64,000 nt of DNA from Myxococcales bacterium (GCA_014240165.1 JAAZXM010000008.1:31513-95512); one strand, 5' to 3'. Positions 16,816 to 26,366 are shown, counted from the first letter of the stretch. The notes: generated from the letters alone by a model not told the origin. Translations and numbers: made by a program.

Positions 16816-17760
16816 ATGGCCCCGATGACCGAATTTCCGGCGGATCTCGAAGGCGCGATCGCCGATCTGAAGCGTGAGCGCAATGCGCTGATCCTTGCCC
16901 ACTACTACCAGGAGGATCCGATCCAGGATCTGGCCGACGTGGTGGGGGATTCCCTGGCCCTGGCCCGGGCGGCTCAACAGGCCGAATGCGACGTGATCGT
17001 CTTCTGTGGCGTGCACTTCATGGCCGAGACCGCCGCGATTCTCAACCCGGGCCGCCCCGTGCTGGTGCCCGATCTCGAGGCGGGTTGTTCCCTGGCCGAC
17101 GGCTGCCCCAGCGATGCGTTTCGCGAGTTCGTGGATCGGCATCCCGGCGCCCAGGTCCTGAGCTACATCAACGCCTCTGCCGAGGTGAAGGCCATGAGCG
17201 ACCTGATCTGCACCTCGTCCAATGCCGTGAAGATGGTGGAATCCATGGCCGGCGCCCCGCTGATCTTCGCCCCGGCCCGCCACCTGGCGCGTTGGGTTTC
17301 CAAGCAGACGGGTCGCGACGATCTGATCGTCTGGCCCGGGGCCTGCGTCGTGCACGAGCAGTTCAGCGCTCGGCAACTCGCCCGGCTCAAACTGCAGCAC
17401 CCGGACGCGGATGTGCTGGCCCACCCCGAATGCGACCAGGGGGTGCTGGACCTGGCGGATTTCGTGGCCTCCACCACGGGCATTATTCGCCGGGCGGTGG
17501 AATTTCCCGAGCGCCCGTCCATCGTGGCCACCGAAGAAGGGGACTTTCACTCGATTCGCCAGCAGGCGCCGGACAAGGTCCTGATCCCGGCGCCCGGGGC
17601 CGACGAGAGTTGTTCGTGCAGCCAATGCCCCTATATGCGGCTCAATACCCTGGAGAAGCTCTACCTGAGCCTGCGCGATGGCGGGCCGGAGGTCACCGTG
17701 GACCCGGTGATTGCCGACCGCGCCCGGGTGCCCATCGAGCGCATGCTCGAACTTTCCTGA
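16816..17760 (+). CDS. nadA: Quinolinate synthase A
   Basis: The 314-residue 4Fe-4S enzyme condenses iminoaspartate with dihydroxyacetone phosphate in de novo NAD synthesis. Cluster cysteines lie in FCGVHFMAE (residue 64), WPGACVVHE and CSQCPYM near the C-terminus; AHYYQ (28-32) and EGDFHS are also typical. The start ATG 16816 fits the family N-terminus; a second ATG three codons on is possible. It is divergent from the mutase gene with a 213-bp gap. NadB and NadC are not in the window. Confidence 0.95.
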   Translation: MAPMTEFPADLEGAIADLKRERNALILAHYYQEDPIQDLADVVGDSLALARAAQQAECDVIVFCGVHFMAETAAILNPGRPVLVPDLEAGCSLADGCPSDAFREFVDRHPGAQVLSYINASAEVKAMSDLICTSSNAVKMVESMAGAPLIFAPARHLARWVSKQTGRDDLIVWPGACVVHEQFSARQLARLKLQHPDADVLAHPECDQGVLDLADFVASTTGIIRRAVEFPERPSIVATEEGDFHSIRQQAPDKVLIPAPGADESCSCSQCPYMRLNTLEKLYLSLRDGGPEVTVDPVIADRARVPIERMLELS

Positions 17761-17773
17761 GACCCCGGCGTCG

Positions 17774-18478
17774 CTAGGTCTCTTGGGCCAGAACCGCGAG
17801 GGCCGCGGTGGCGGCGGTCTCGATCCGCAGGGTGGCGTCCGCCAGGGCGAAGCGGCGCGCGCCCGAGGACGCCATGTCGGCGATTTCGTTTTCGTCGAAG
17901 CCGCCCTCGGGCCCGACCAGCAGCAGTCGGTGGGGGGGCTTTTCGCCGAGGAGGCTGGCCATGGGTTCCCCCTCGCTGTCCATCAACGCCACGATGCTCT
18001 CGGTCGCGGCCTTTACGCTTTCCACGGGCGATGACGGCGGATGGAAGACGGGCTGCCAGGGGCGGCGACTCTGCTTGCAGGCTTCGCGCGCGATGCGGAG
18101 CCAGCGGTCGGGTGTTGCTTCGCTCGGCTGCACCACGCTCCGGCGCGCAGCCAGGGGCGTGAAATCCGTCATGCCCAGTTGGGTCGCCATGCTGAGCAGC
18201 GTGGCCAGCCGGTCGCCCTTGGGCAGGGCGCTGGCGAGATGCAGGCGCCGGGCGGGTTCGGGGTGGAGGGTGCGCTCCACCACCACCGCGGTGGCGCTCC
18301 GGCGTCCCCCCTCGGAGAGAATCGCCCGGGCAGTGGTTCCGGCTCCGTCGCTGAGCACAATCTCCTCGCCGCTTTCCAGATGCCGCGCCCGGGTGGCGTG
18401 GTGCCCCTCCCGAGGGTCGAGTTCGAGGGCTTCGCCTTCCGGAGGGATCGAGGGCGCGTGAAACCAGCGGGCGGCCAT
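17774..18478 (-). CDS. rsmE: 16S rRNA (uracil1498-N3)-methyltransferase
   Basis: The 234-residue SPOUT methyltransferase modifies U1498 of 16S rRNA. It has the N-terminal PUA-like domain (1-70), LLLVGPEGGFDENE (about 170-184) and the C-terminal knot motif ATLRIETAATAAL. Its ATG overlaps the stop of rsmJ (TGATG), so the two rRNA methylase genes are translationally coupled. Confidence 0.93.
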   Translation of the reverse strand: MAARWFHAPSIPPEGEALELDPREGHHATRARHLESGEEIVLSDGAGTTARAILSEGGRRSATAVVVERTLHPEPARRLHLASALPKGDRLATLLSMATQLGMTDFTPLAARRSVVQPSEATPDRWLRIAREACKQSRRPWQPVFHPPSSPVESVKAATESIVALMDSEGEPMASLLGEKPPHRLLLVGPEGGFDENEIADMASSGARRFALADATLRIETAATAALAVLAQET

Positions 18479-19314
18479 CAGCGCCCCTGGCCCGGGCTCG
18501 CTGCCGCGCAGTGGTAGACGTCGTAGCGCGCCAACTTGCCAGTTTGCTGGTCCGTGCGCGGCCCGGGAAGGGGCGGCGCCGAAGGCGGGCGCTTGATCAC
18601 CACGCGCCGGGCTCCGCTGGCCAGGGCCGCGTTCAAGAGCGCTTCGGGATCGGCCTCCCGTCCCACGAGTCGGCGCAGGATCTGGATCTCCAAGGGGGGC
18701 AGGGCGGTCTTCCGGCGTGGCTCGGCGGGATACATGGGATCGATATAGACCGCGTCGGGCGCCGCGTCGAGTTCAGCCAGTACGCGGTGGGCATCTTCGC
18801 AGCGCAGTTCCAATCGTTCCGCCGCCGGGCGCAGATCCGGGCTCAGCCGCGCCCGGCGCAGGCCGTCTTCCAAAAGGGCGACCATCACGGGAGATCGCTC
18901 GCAGGCCAGGACGCGGTGGCCTGCCTGGGCGAGTGCGAATGCATCGGCGCCGAAGCCCGCGGTGGCATCCACCACCCGGCCGGGTTTTCGCCCGACGGCA
19001 CGCTCGAGAGGCGAGTGCCCGTCGGTTCGTCGGCCCGGGTTGCCCGAGCGGCGTGCGAAGTCAACGCTTGCGCAGCCGTCGCGCCGGCGGGATCCGGCCC
19101 ACAACTCGAGGCCCGCATCACCCACCACCAACAACAATTCATCCGCGTCTGCCCCGGCGTCGTCGGGGGAGCGCAGGGGCAGGCCCAGTCGTTCGGCCAG
19201 GGCCGCGGCCTCTTCCCGGAGAGTGGTTTTTTCCGAGGCCAATACGGCGACCGGCGCGAGCGCGGTGCTGGCCGCCTCCTGGGCACCCTTTCCCGGATTC
19301 AGAGTTTCGCCCAC
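18478..19314 (-). CDS. rsmJ: Class I SAM methyltransferase, RsmJ-like (16S rRNA guanine1516-N2)
   Basis: About 278 residues. The SAM motif [28 protein letters not shown], the catalytic YIDPMYP (DPMYP typical of RsmJ) and a final [10 protein letters not shown] identify the RsmJ family. The start is uncertain. No ATG fits, and GTG 19314, which overlaps the end of the dehalogenase gene by 16 bases, is the best choice; a much longer open frame upstream is antisense-like noise inside that gene. It is followed by rsmE with a one-base stop/start overlap. Confidence 0.8.
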   Translation of the reverse strand: MGETLNPGKGAQEAASTALAPVAVLASEKTTLREEAAALAERLGLPLRSPDDAGADADELLLVVGDAGLELWAGSRRRDGCASVDFARRSGNPGRRTDGHSPLERAVGRKPGRVVDATAGFGADAFALAQAGHRVLACERSPVMVALLEDGLRRARLSPDLRPAAERLELRCEDAHRVLAELDAAPDAVYIDPMYPAEPRRKTALPPLEIQILRRLVGREADPEALLNAALASGARRVVIKRPPSAPPLPGPRTDQQTGKLARYDVYHCAAASPGQGR

Positions 19315-20177
19315 CAGTCGGCGATGCCGCGACCGATCTCGTCCGGGGAGTCCTCCTGAATGAAATGGCTTCCCGCGACCTCGATCTCGGTTTGGTTCGG
19401 CCATTTGCGGCAGGCTTCGCGCATGGCGCCGCGCAGGATCGCACCGGGCTCGGCGTTGATGAAGAGCTTGGGCACGTCGCATTGGGAGAGCCAGGCACAG
19501 TAGTCCGCCGCGATCGCCACCACGTCCTCGGGTTCGCCCGCAATGGGGATCTGCCGGGGCCAGGTGAGGGTGGGGCGACGACTTTCTCCCGCCTCGAGGT
19601 AGGGGCGGCGGTATTCGTTCATCTCGGCTTCCTCGAGATCCCGGAGGATCGCGCCGGTAAGCACCTGCTCCACGAAGACGTTCTGCTCCAGCACCATCTT
19701 CTCTCCCGCCTCCGAGCGGAAAGCCTGGAAGAGGGGGGTCACCGGGGGCGGCCAGTCATCCCAGGAAGGGATGGGCGCCACGATGGCCTCCATGTAGGCG
19801 ATGCCCTTGATGCGCGTTGGATGCCGCCGGGCCCAATCAAAGCCCAGGGCCGATCCCCAGTCGTGAATGACCAGGGTGATGGCGTCGCCCAGGTCGAGCC
19901 CGTCGAGCAGGGCATCGAGGTATTCGCGGTGCTCGACGAAGCGGTAGCTGCCCGGGCCCGAATCCGAGAGTTTCTCTGAATCCCCCATGCCGATGAGATC
20001 CGGGGCGACGCAGCGGCCGAGGCTTTCGAGGTGGGGAATGATATTGCGCCAGAGGAAGGATGAAGTGGGGTTGCCGTGGAGGAAGACGATGGGGTCGCCC
20101 TCGCCCACATCCACGTAGGCCATCTGCTTGCCCAGTACTTGGGTGAATTTCTTTTCGTAGGGCATGGCGGCGCTCAT
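19299..20177 (-). CDS. dhaA: Haloalkane dehalogenase, LinB-like (HLD-II)
   Basis: The 292-residue alpha/beta-hydrolase cleaves carbon-halogen bonds of haloalkanes to alcohol and halide. The full machinery can be read: nucleophile Asp106 in [15 protein letters not shown], Glu130 in YMEAI, His271 in [14 protein letters not shown], and halide-binding Asn36 (HGNPTSS) and Trp107. Length and motif spacing match LinB of sphingomonads closely. Arrangement Asp-Glu-His places it in subfamily II. GAGGAGAG lies 7 bases before the ATG. It stands between DUF2855 and the rRNA methylases on one strand. No signal peptide. Confidence 0.92.
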   Translation of the reverse strand: MSAAMPYEKKFTQVLGKQMAYVDVGEGDPIVFLHGNPTSSFLWRNIIPHLESLGRCVAPDLIGMGDSEKLSDSGPGSYRFVEHREYLDALLDGLDLGDAITLVIHDWGSALGFDWARRHPTRIKGIAYMEAIVAPIPSWDDWPPPVTPLFQAFRSEAGEKMVLEQNVFVEQVLTGAILRDLEEAEMNEYRRPYLEAGESRRPTLTWPRQIPIAGEPEDVVAIAADYCAWLSQCDVPKLFINAEPGAILRGAMREACRKWPNQTEIEVAGSHFIQEDSPDEIGRGIADWWAKL

Positions 20178-20228
20178 CGTTAACTCTCCTCGCGGGTCAG
20201 GGTTCAGAGTACGGGGTTCTGTTCGGGA

Positions 20229-21344
20229 TCAACGGCCAGCCGCGGCTTCGGCATTTTCCCAGAGCGAGAGAACCTGGCCGGTATTGGGCGGAGTTCGGCC
20301 TTCCAAGGTGTCGCGATAGACGGGCTCCACCGCGGCGGGACCATAGCCGCGCTGGACATCGAGCCAGGCGCGGCTTCCGTCCCGGAAAGCCGTCCAGCCT
20401 TCGCCCAGGCGCTCCTGGAAGCCGCCCGCGCCCCAATCCGCCACGCGCTTCTGGACCTGGCTCGGGGCGAAGAAGAACTCGCGCTCGGGCCCGGGCAATT
20501 CGCCGTCCGCCGGGGGCGCCTCCCAATGGGTGACGCCGATGCGCTGGCTATGCCGCAGGTGATCGCCGAAATGCGTGTGCACGGCCCGGACCACTGCATC
20601 GCTGCCCGCCATATCGACAAAGGCCGAAGGCGTGTCGCCCGGGAGCGAGTCGATGGCGTCGTAGGCCACCACCGTGTCGTAGCAGCCCAGGCTGCGCACG
20701 AAGTCGAGGTTCCCTGGCGAGGTGAGCCCGATGGCCCGGGCATTGCCGGTCTGGCCCAGGCGGAAGGCCAGGGCGATGGAGGTCTTGCTCGAGGCGCTGG
20801 AGATCAGGACGGATTCGGCGCCGAACATGGCGTTTTCGGACATGAAGTCCTCGGAGAGGAACGACGTCATGTAGAGACCGCGCATGAGGATCATCGCGTC
20901 CTCGTGATCGGCGGAATAAAGGGCGTCGGTATTGACCGGGTTGTATTGGTTGTAGACCTGAGCCAACCCCTCCCGGTGCGCGACGCCGTCGGTGATGGAG
21001 GTGGCGCTCACCGTCGAAGGCTCGATGCAGAGGTAATTCGACATGGGGTAGAAGCCGAAGCAGCGCGTGCCCACCGAGACCTCGTCATGGGTTGACGCCA
21101 CGACGTCGCCAAAGCCCATGGTGGGCAATCTTCCCCAGCCCTCCTCGGCGGGAAAGAAGCGCCAATAGCCCAGCATGTCGCCGGCGGCCGCGTAGGTGAT
21201 GTTGTTGGCCGTAAACGCGAAGCGGTCGATGCGGAAGACCACCTGTCCGGGCTTCAACTCTTCGGAGATCGGGTTTTCCTGGACGCGGGTCTTGCGCCAG
21301 TCGGCCTTGTTGACCTGGAAGTCGAGGTTTTCGAAGGGGGGCAT
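20229..21344 (-). CDS. DUF2855 family protein (MDR-like fold)
   Basis: The 371-residue protein fits DUF2855, a little-studied relative of medium-chain dehydrogenase/quinone reductases. It shows ITYAAAGDMLGYWRFFPAEEGWGRLP (about 49-74) and a Rossmann-like segment ESVLISSASSKTSIALAFRLG (about 176-196). No zinc-binding motif is visible. The substrate is unknown. A GGAG lies 10 bases before the ATG. It precedes the dehalogenase by 51 bp, so a link with oxidation of the dehalogenation product is conceivable but unproven. Confidence 0.82.
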   Translation of the reverse strand: MPPFENLDFQVNKADWRKTRVQENPISEELKPGQVVFRIDRFAFTANNITYAAAGDMLGYWRFFPAEEGWGRLPTMGFGDVVASTHDEVSVGTRCFGFYPMSNYLCIEPSTVSATSITDGVAHREGLAQVYNQYNPVNTDALYSADHEDAMILMRGLYMTSFLSEDFMSENAMFGAESVLISSASSKTSIALAFRLGQTGNARAIGLTSPGNLDFVRSLGCYDTVVAYDAIDSLPGDTPSAFVDMAGSDAVVRAVHTHFGDHLRHSQRIGVTHWEAPPADGELPGPEREFFFAPSQVQKRVADWGAGGFQERLGEGWTAFRDGSRAWLDVQRGYGPAAVEPVYRDTLEGRTPPNTGQVLSLWENAEAAAGR

Positions 21345-21564
21345 GGAATGCGATCTCCGGAGGTAGGGGTAGCGGGGGAACTCAAAGCGCCCGCACCCGC
21401 GAAGGTGTCAGGGCTGGTTTTGGCACATCCTATGCCGGGAGATGCACAGTGTCCAACGGCGCATTCCGCGGCTTGGCTCCCGGCCGCGCGCCTGCGCGGA
21501 GGGCGCGCCTGGGCGATAGTGTGCCCGCCCTCCCCGACGACAACCCGCCTTTCCGGAGCATTTC

Positions 21565-22821
21565 GTGACCGAACTCATATTGGATTCGCCGCGCGCCCGC
21601 GGACTCTTCGTCCTCACCGCACACCCCGAAGGCTGTCGGGTCCTATCCGAGCGAATGCTCGCCCGGGCCGAGCGCGCCTTCGAGAAGCCCCTGGCCTCGG
21701 CTCAGGGCAAGACGGCCCTGGTGCTCGGGAGCACCAGCTTTGGCTACGGGAGTTCCACCGCCATCGCCCTGCGAAAAGCGGGTTTCGACGCCATCGTGGG
21801 CGTGGGTTTCGAAACTGCGCCGGCTTTCCGGGGCGAGAAACTCGCCATGTCGTCTCCGGGCTGGTACCTCACCCACGCGCTTCATCAGGCGGACGATGCC
21901 TATCGCACCTATCTCGCCGACGCCTTTGCGCCCGCCACCCGGGATCGGGTGATCGAGGACCTGAAGCGCGAAGGGCGCTCCATCGACCTGGTGGTCTACA
22001 GCGTGGCGGCCCCGCGCCGCACCCATTTGGGCGAGGAATGGAATTCGTCGCTCCTGGTGGTGGGGGATCCCCTGGAGGTGGTGGGGCTCAACTTTAAATC
22101 CGGGCAACTCGAAGATCTCACCGTGCCCGCCGCGGATCCCCTGGCGGTGGAACACACGCGCCGGGTGATGGGAGGCGATGACCTCGAGATGTGGGTGAGC
22201 GCGCTGCTGCATTCCGGGCTCGCTGCCGAGGGGATGACGGTCACGGCGCTTTCCTATATCGGGCCGGATCTCGAACCCCTGCGCCGCATGTATTGGGACG
22301 GGGCGCTCGGGGACGCGAAAAAACACATCGATGCCACCACTGCGGCGCTGAATACGCGCCTGGCCGAGCGGGTGGGGGGCAAGGCCATGACGGTGATGAA
22401 CCCCGCCGTGGTGACCGCGGCTTCCGTGGCCATCCCCGCCATGCTCCGATACATGTCGGATTACCTGGGCTGCGACGATGCGGGGAAGGGCGAATACGCC
22501 GACCCGCTCCAGGTGGGGATCGACTTCACCGGGGCGCTCTACGGCGAGGGCGAACCCTGGCGCGAACTGCTCGATGACGCAGGCCGGCTGCGTCTGGACG
22601 GGCGCGAATTGCGGGCCGAACTCCAGGACACCATCGCGGCGCTCTGGCGCGAAGGGAAACCCGGGGAACCACCGGCCCTGACCCGCACGGGTCTCGAACG
22701 CTTCAAGCGCGAGCACGCCATGCTCTACGGCTGGCAGGTGGAAGGCGTCGATTACGGATCGCCCTATCTCGTGGATCCAGAACTCGCCGAGCCCCAACGG
22801 GTCGTGAACCTGATCGAGTAG
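21565..22821 (+). CDS. fabV: Enoyl-ACP / trans-2-enoyl-CoA reductase FabV
   Basis: The 418-residue NADH-dependent reductase belongs to the FabV/Ter group of fatty-acid synthesis or reverse beta-oxidation enzymes. It has the extended dinucleotide-binding segment VLGSTSFGYGSSTAIALRKAG (about 53-73), SPGWYLTHALHQ and the catalytic Y-x8-K region around ALSYIGP...YWDGALGDAKKH (about 229-254). It is triclosan-insensitive in characterised members. The start is GTG 21565 with GGAG 7 bases upstream. If it acts on crotonyl-CoA, it could supply butyryl-CoA. Confidence 0.94.
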   Translation: MTELILDSPRARGLFVLTAHPEGCRVLSERMLARAERAFEKPLASAQGKTALVLGSTSFGYGSSTAIALRKAGFDAIVGVGFETAPAFRGEKLAMSSPGWYLTHALHQADDAYRTYLADAFAPATRDRVIEDLKREGRSIDLVVYSVAAPRRTHLGEEWNSSLLVVGDPLEVVGLNFKSGQLEDLTVPAADPLAVEHTRRVMGGDDLEMWVSALLHSGLAAEGMTVTALSYIGPDLEPLRRMYWDGALGDAKKHIDATTAALNTRLAERVGGKAMTVMNPAVVTAASVAIPAMLRYMSDYLGCDDAGKGEYADPLQVGIDFTGALYGEGEPWRELLDDAGRLRLDGRELRAELQDTIAALWREGKPGEPPALTRTGLERFKREHAMLYGWQVEGVDYGSPYLVDPELAEPQRVVNLIE

Positions 22822-22880
22822 CGCTTGTGAAGAGCGCTTGGAATCGCGGGTGGGGTAGCGGGTGCAGTAGCCCGGGTTCC

Positions 22881-23771
22881 TCAGGCGCTTTCGCTTCGCT
22901 CGGTATGCCGGGCCAGGGCGTCGACGATGGGCGGCCACGCGCCCGGTGGAAGGTCGTGCCCCATGCCTTCGACCACCAGCATCTCCGCGCCCGGGATCGC
23001 GTCGGCAGTGGCCTGGCCCGCGGCCAGGGGGATCAGGGGATCGGAAGATCCGTGGATCACGAGGGAGGGCACGGCGAGGGCGGCCAGGCCCTGGGTGCGT
23101 GAGCCCGACGCCACGATGGCCGCCATCTGGCGCGCAATACCCGCCGGATCGAAGGCCCGGTCGTAGACCCGGCCCGCGAGTTCGCGCCGCGCTTCGGCGT
23201 CGTAGGGAAAGCCGTCGCCGGTAAAGACCCGGCCGGTGCGCACGCTGTAGTCGAGGTAGGCCTCGCGCTCGGGGGGCGAGGGTTCGGTCAAGGCCGCCTG
23301 GGCTTCGGGACTCGGTCCGGGCAGCCCCGGTTCGCTGGTACTCGACATGATGGACGTCATGCTCCGCACTCTTTGCGGGTGCCGAATCGCGGTTTGCTGA
23401 ACGATCATTCCCCCCATGGAGATGCCCGCGATATGGGCGGACTCGAAGCCGAGGGCATCCATCAGGCCGATCACATCCCCCGCCATGTCGTCGATGTCGT
23501 AGGGCACGGCCGGGCGCTCGCCGGCGGCCAGGGCCTTCACGAGTTCTCCCATGGGGGGCACGGGAGCATCGTGAAAATGCGTCGAGAGACCGACGTCCCG
23601 GTTGTCGAAGATCACGAGGTGATGGCCCGAATCGGCGATCGCCTGGCAGAAGGCCGGATCCCATTGGATCATCTGGGTGCCCAAGCCGCGCAGAAGAAGG
23701 AGGGGGCGGGCACCCGGATCACCGAAGGTCTGGTACTCGAGGGCAATGCCGTTGGCCTGGGCAGAGGGCAT
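22881..23771 (-). CDS. Alpha/beta-fold hydrolase
   Basis: The 296-residue serine hydrolase has the oxyanion segment LRGLGTQMIQW, nucleophile elbow GISMGGMI, acid in HGSSDPLIP and His in GMGHDLPPGAWP. These match the lactonase/esterase-like family often annotated as DUF-free alpha/beta hydrolases near acyl-CoA genes. ATG 23771 was chosen because the homologous N-terminus (MPSAQANGIALEYQTFG) begins there; an ATG eight codons earlier is also possible. Last gene of a three-gene minus-strand group with the VOC and phosphatase-like genes. Confidence 0.86.
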   Translation of the reverse strand: MPSAQANGIALEYQTFGDPGARPLLLLRGLGTQMIQWDPAFCQAIADSGHHLVIFDNRDVGLSTHFHDAPVPPMGELVKALAAGERPAVPYDIDDMAGDVIGLMDALGFESAHIAGISMGGMIVQQTAIRHPQRVRSMTSIMSSTSEPGLPGPSPEAQAALTEPSPPEREAYLDYSVRTGRVFTGDGFPYDAEARRELAGRVYDRAFDPAGIARQMAAIVASGSRTQGLAALAVPSLVIHGSSDPLIPLAAGQATADAIPGAEMLVVEGMGHDLPPGAWPPIVDALARHTERSESA

Positions 23772-23851
23772 GGGGGTTTCTCTCTCGTTGATCATTCGGG
23801 GACGGGGGGCGGAACCGCCAACGCGGACTTCGCGCGCGAGGAACCCAGAGG

Positions 23852-24346
23852 CTAGCCGGCTTCGGGGTGGGCGGTGACCTCCTTCCGAAGCGTGTCGACA
23901 AAAGGGGTATCCGCGCCCAGCGCCTCGAGTTCCGCGAGGGCATCGGCCAGGATTTCCCGGGTCCGCTGGCGCACGTAGGACGGGCCTTGCTCTCCCGCGT
24001 GGGTGTCGAAGAGGATTTCGTTTCCGACTGGATCGCGGGTGGCCCAGCAGGCACCGTCGTCGGTGGCGCCGTATTGCTCGGCGGTGTAGCGCTCGGCTTC
24101 TCCTTCCATGTCGGGAAAAGCCTGCTTCATGTGTGCCTGGATCGCGAAGGCGTCGCCCCCGCGAAAGTTGATCACGTTGGCGTCCAGGAAACTCATCAGG
24201 GCGAGCTTGAACGAGCCCTGCTGGAGGACCACGCGTTGGCCGGGGACCTCTTCGATCACCCGAAGCCCCAGGTGGGTATAAAAGCCCTTCGCGCGTTCGA
24301 GATCCGGGGCGCGCAGGCAAAGGGAAACGGTGCCGGGTTCGATCAT
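23852..24346 (-). CDS. VOC (glyoxalase/bleomycin resistance) family protein
   Basis: The 164-residue protein has the paired beta-alpha-beta-beta-beta units of the vicinal oxygen chelate fold: LCLRAPDLERAKGFYTHLGLRV at the N-terminus and ATRDPVGNEILFDTH (about 101-115), in which Glu is a likely metal ligand. The first-position ligand His seen in glyoxalase I is absent. AGGAGG precedes the ATG. The substrate is unknown. Confidence 0.82.
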   Translation of the reverse strand: MIEPGTVSLCLRAPDLERAKGFYTHLGLRVIEEVPGQRVVLQQGSFKLALMSFLDANVINFRGGDAFAIQAHMKQAFPDMEGEAERYTAEQYGATDDGACWATRDPVGNEILFDTHAGEQGPSYVRQRTREILADALAELEALGADTPFVDTLRKEVTAHPEAG

Positions 24347-24370
24347 TGGAATGCCTCCTGGTCCATTGAG

Positions 24371-24859
24371 TCAGCGGCTTTCGGGTTGAGGGTTCCCGGT
24401 CGCAATGATGTCATCGCGCTCCAGCGCCAGAAAATCCTTCCAGACGCCATCCATGTGCGGCTGCCATTTCGCAATCAACGGTGAGCGCGCGTCGGCATCG
24501 GCGAAACCCTTGGCGTGGCGCAAATACAGGTACATGAACGCGGATACGCGCAAATTGAGCGCACAGTGAACGAATACCCTCGAATCTCCCAGGGCATCCA
24601 TGACGCCGAAAAACGTTCTCGCGTCACTGGCCGTGGGCGCCGCGAAGTCGATGGGCAAATGGATATATTGCATGCCCTGGCGGGCGACGAGGTCGCCCTC
24701 GTCCGCGATGGCGTTTTCCGAATCGGGCATGGCGAGATTGATCACGGTTCGGTAGCCGGCCGCGGCGATCTCAGGGAACTGCTCGCGGCCGGGTTGCCCC
24801 GCGGTCCCGACGCGGGGTGTTAATTGCACAAAGTTCTTGATGCTCGCCAGATTTTTCAT
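24371..24859 (-). CDS. Protein-tyrosine-phosphatase-fold protein (dual-specificity/BLH type)
   Basis: The 162-residue protein carries the Cx5R signature HCALNLRVS (about 98-106) and the upstream general-acid region LPIDFAAPT (about 68-76). The fold matches beta-lactamase-hydrolase-like and DSP-type phosphatases; VINLAMPDSEN is also typical. There is no signal peptide. A strong AGGAGGAG lies just before the ATG. It heads an operon with the VOC and hydrolase genes. The role is unknown; phosphoprotein or small phospho-metabolite substrates are both possible. Confidence 0.82.
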   Translation of the reverse strand: MKNLASIKNFVQLTPRVGTAGQPGREQFPEIAAAGYRTVINLAMPDSENAIADEGDLVARQGMQYIHLPIDFAAPTASDARTFFGVMDALGDSRVFVHCALNLRVSAFMYLYLRHAKGFADADARSPLIAKWQPHMDGVWKDFLALERDDIIATGNPQPESR

Positions 24860-25006
24860 CCGCTCCTCCTGGGGTGGAGTAGAGCGATCAGAATACCTGA
24901 ACCGAACGGGCGGTGGATCGGATGCAGGCAGCTTTTGTGGAGTGTCCGCAGCAATTATGGTGTGCGAGTGAAGAGCGGGCTCGCCTTGACCGACTAGAGG
25001 GCAGGT

Positions 25007-26056
25007 CTAGAACTCGTAGGCCTTGCGCAGTTCTTCGTCGGCTTCGGCGAGCATTTCCGCCAGGCCCACCATCACCCGGCATTGCTTGACCGTGGCGTCG
25101 TCCTGCATCTTGCCGTCGATCATCACCGCCCCGGTGCCGTCGCCCATCTCCGAGATGACGCGTTTGGCCCAGAGCACCTCGTCCACCGGCGGGCTGAAGA
25201 CCTCGCGCGCAATCTTGATCTGAACCGGGTGCAGGCTCCACGCCCCCACACAGCCCATCAGGAAGGCGTTCCGGAACTGGTCCTCGCACGCCACCGTATC
25301 CTTGATGTCGCCGAAGGGACCGTAATAGGGGAGGATGCCGTTGGCCGCGCAGGCATCGACCATGCGCGCCATGGTGTAATGCCAGAGATCCTGCTGGACG
25401 CTGGGCCGGGGGGCGTCGGGGTTGTTCTCGTCGGGATCGCTGCGCACGAGGTAGCCGGGATGGCCGCCGCCCACCCGGGTGGTCTTCATGCGCCGGCTGG
25501 CGGCGAGATCCGCCGGGCCCAGGGAAAGGCCCTGCATGCGCGGACTGGCAGAGCAGATTTCCTCGACGTTGGCCACGCCCAGGGCGGTCTCCAGGATGGC
25601 GTGGATCATCAGCGGCTTCTCGAGGCCGGCCCGGGCTTCGAGTTGGGCCAGCAATTGGTCCATGTAGTGGATATCCCAGGCGCCCTCGACCTTGGGCACC
25701 ATGATGACGTCGAGTTTGTCGCCAATGGAAGTGACGAGTTCGGTGACGTCATCGAGCATCCACGGGCTGTCCAGGCTGTTGATCCGGGTCCAGAGTTGGC
25801 AGTTGCCGAACTCTGTGGCGTTGGCGATTTCGATCAACCCCCGGCGAGCTTCGATCTTCTTGTCGGCCTGGACCGCATCCTCAAGGTTGCCCAGGAGCAC
25901 GTCGCATTGCTTGGCCATATCCGGAACCTTGGCCGCCATCTTGACGTTGCTCGGATCGAAGAAATGGATCATCCGGGAGGGCTTGAAGGGGATCTCGCGC
26001 AGGGGGGCGGGGGCGCCCAGGGCGAGGGGCTGAAAGAAGTCCTTGGGATTGCGCAT
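25007..26056 (-). CDS. mcl: Malyl-CoA / beta-methylmalyl-CoA / citramalyl-CoA lyase (Mcl)
   Basis: The 349-residue CitE/HpcH-family lyase cleaves L-malyl-CoA to acetyl-CoA and glyoxylate, beta-methylmalyl-CoA to propionyl-CoA and glyoxylate, and in Chloroflexus also citramalyl-CoA to acetyl-CoA and pyruvate. Length and motifs follow the Chloroflexus enzyme: LAIGAP-like N-terminus, [57 protein letters not shown] and [15 protein letters not shown]. Mg-binding Glu and Asp lie in these segments. ATG 26056 has AGGAG 5 bases upstream. Last gene of a minus-strand cluster with an acid-CoA ligase and a mesaconyl-CoA hydratase. Confidence 0.92.
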   Translation of the reverse strand: MRNPKDFFQPLALGAPAPLREIPFKPSRMIHFFDPSNVKMAAKVPDMAKQCDVLLGNLEDAVQADKKIEARRGLIEIANATEFGNCQLWTRINSLDSPWMLDDVTELVTSIGDKLDVIMVPKVEGAWDIHYMDQLLAQLEARAGLEKPLMIHAILETALGVANVEEICSASPRMQGLSLGPADLAASRRMKTTRVGGGHPGYLVRSDPDENNPDAPRPSVQQDLWHYTMARMVDACAANGILPYYGPFGDIKDTVACEDQFRNAFLMGCVGAWSLHPVQIKIAREVFSPPVDEVLWAKRVISEMGDGTGAVMIDGKMQDDATVKQCRVMVGLAEMLAEADEELRKAYEF

Positions 26057-26144
26057 GGTGTCTCCTGGGTCGGCGCCGTGAGGTGTGAGAACTGTGCTTC
26101 GAGCGTTTTTTTCAGCGGAGGAAGATTCGCCCGTGGAGGGTGCT

Positions 26145-26366
26145 TCAGGCTTCGTAGAGTTTGACGATCTCCACGCTGCCCTTGGGCGCGGCTTCAAGAC
26201 ATAAATCGCAGAGAGTGCATTCGTCGAGATTGTCGTCGACGATCTCCACCCCCGCTTCCTTGGCGGCGAAGATGCCCACCGGACAAACTTCCTCGAGCTT
26301 GCGTGCGATGTCCGCATCGCCGGCAATCTCGGCGCTGACCTTAACGTCGATGAATACGCCCGCCAT
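26145..26366 (-). CDS. Small ferredoxin-like 4Fe-4S protein
   Basis: The 73-residue protein begins [20 protein letters not shown] and has four Cys: one in EEVCPVGIF (residue about 28) and three in [12 protein letters not shown] (about 50-56). The CxxCxxC plus a distant CP fits a single-cluster ferredoxin or a ferredoxin fold like that of archaeal RNA polymerase subunit D. It starts 5 bp after the stop of the ligase alpha subunit and ends 88 bp before mcl, so it is embedded in the operon. No redox step is known for lyase, ligase or hydratase, so its partner is unknown. It may be a subunit or a stability factor of the ligase. Confidence 0.8.
   Translation of the reverse strand: MAGVFIDVKVSAEIAGDADIARKLEEVCPVGIFAAKEAGVEIVDDNLDECTLCDLCLEAAPKGSVEIVKLYEA

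Noticed and set aside
22820..22838. AGCGCT repeats after the fabV stop as a terminator
   Set aside because: The 6-bp stem has no U-run after it and the hexamer is itself a palindrome, so chance is likely.
21643..23664. 673-codon minus-strand frame opposite fabV
   Set aside because: It is antisense to fabV and overlaps the alpha/beta hydrolase gene in another frame; the translation looks like low-complexity shadow sequence.
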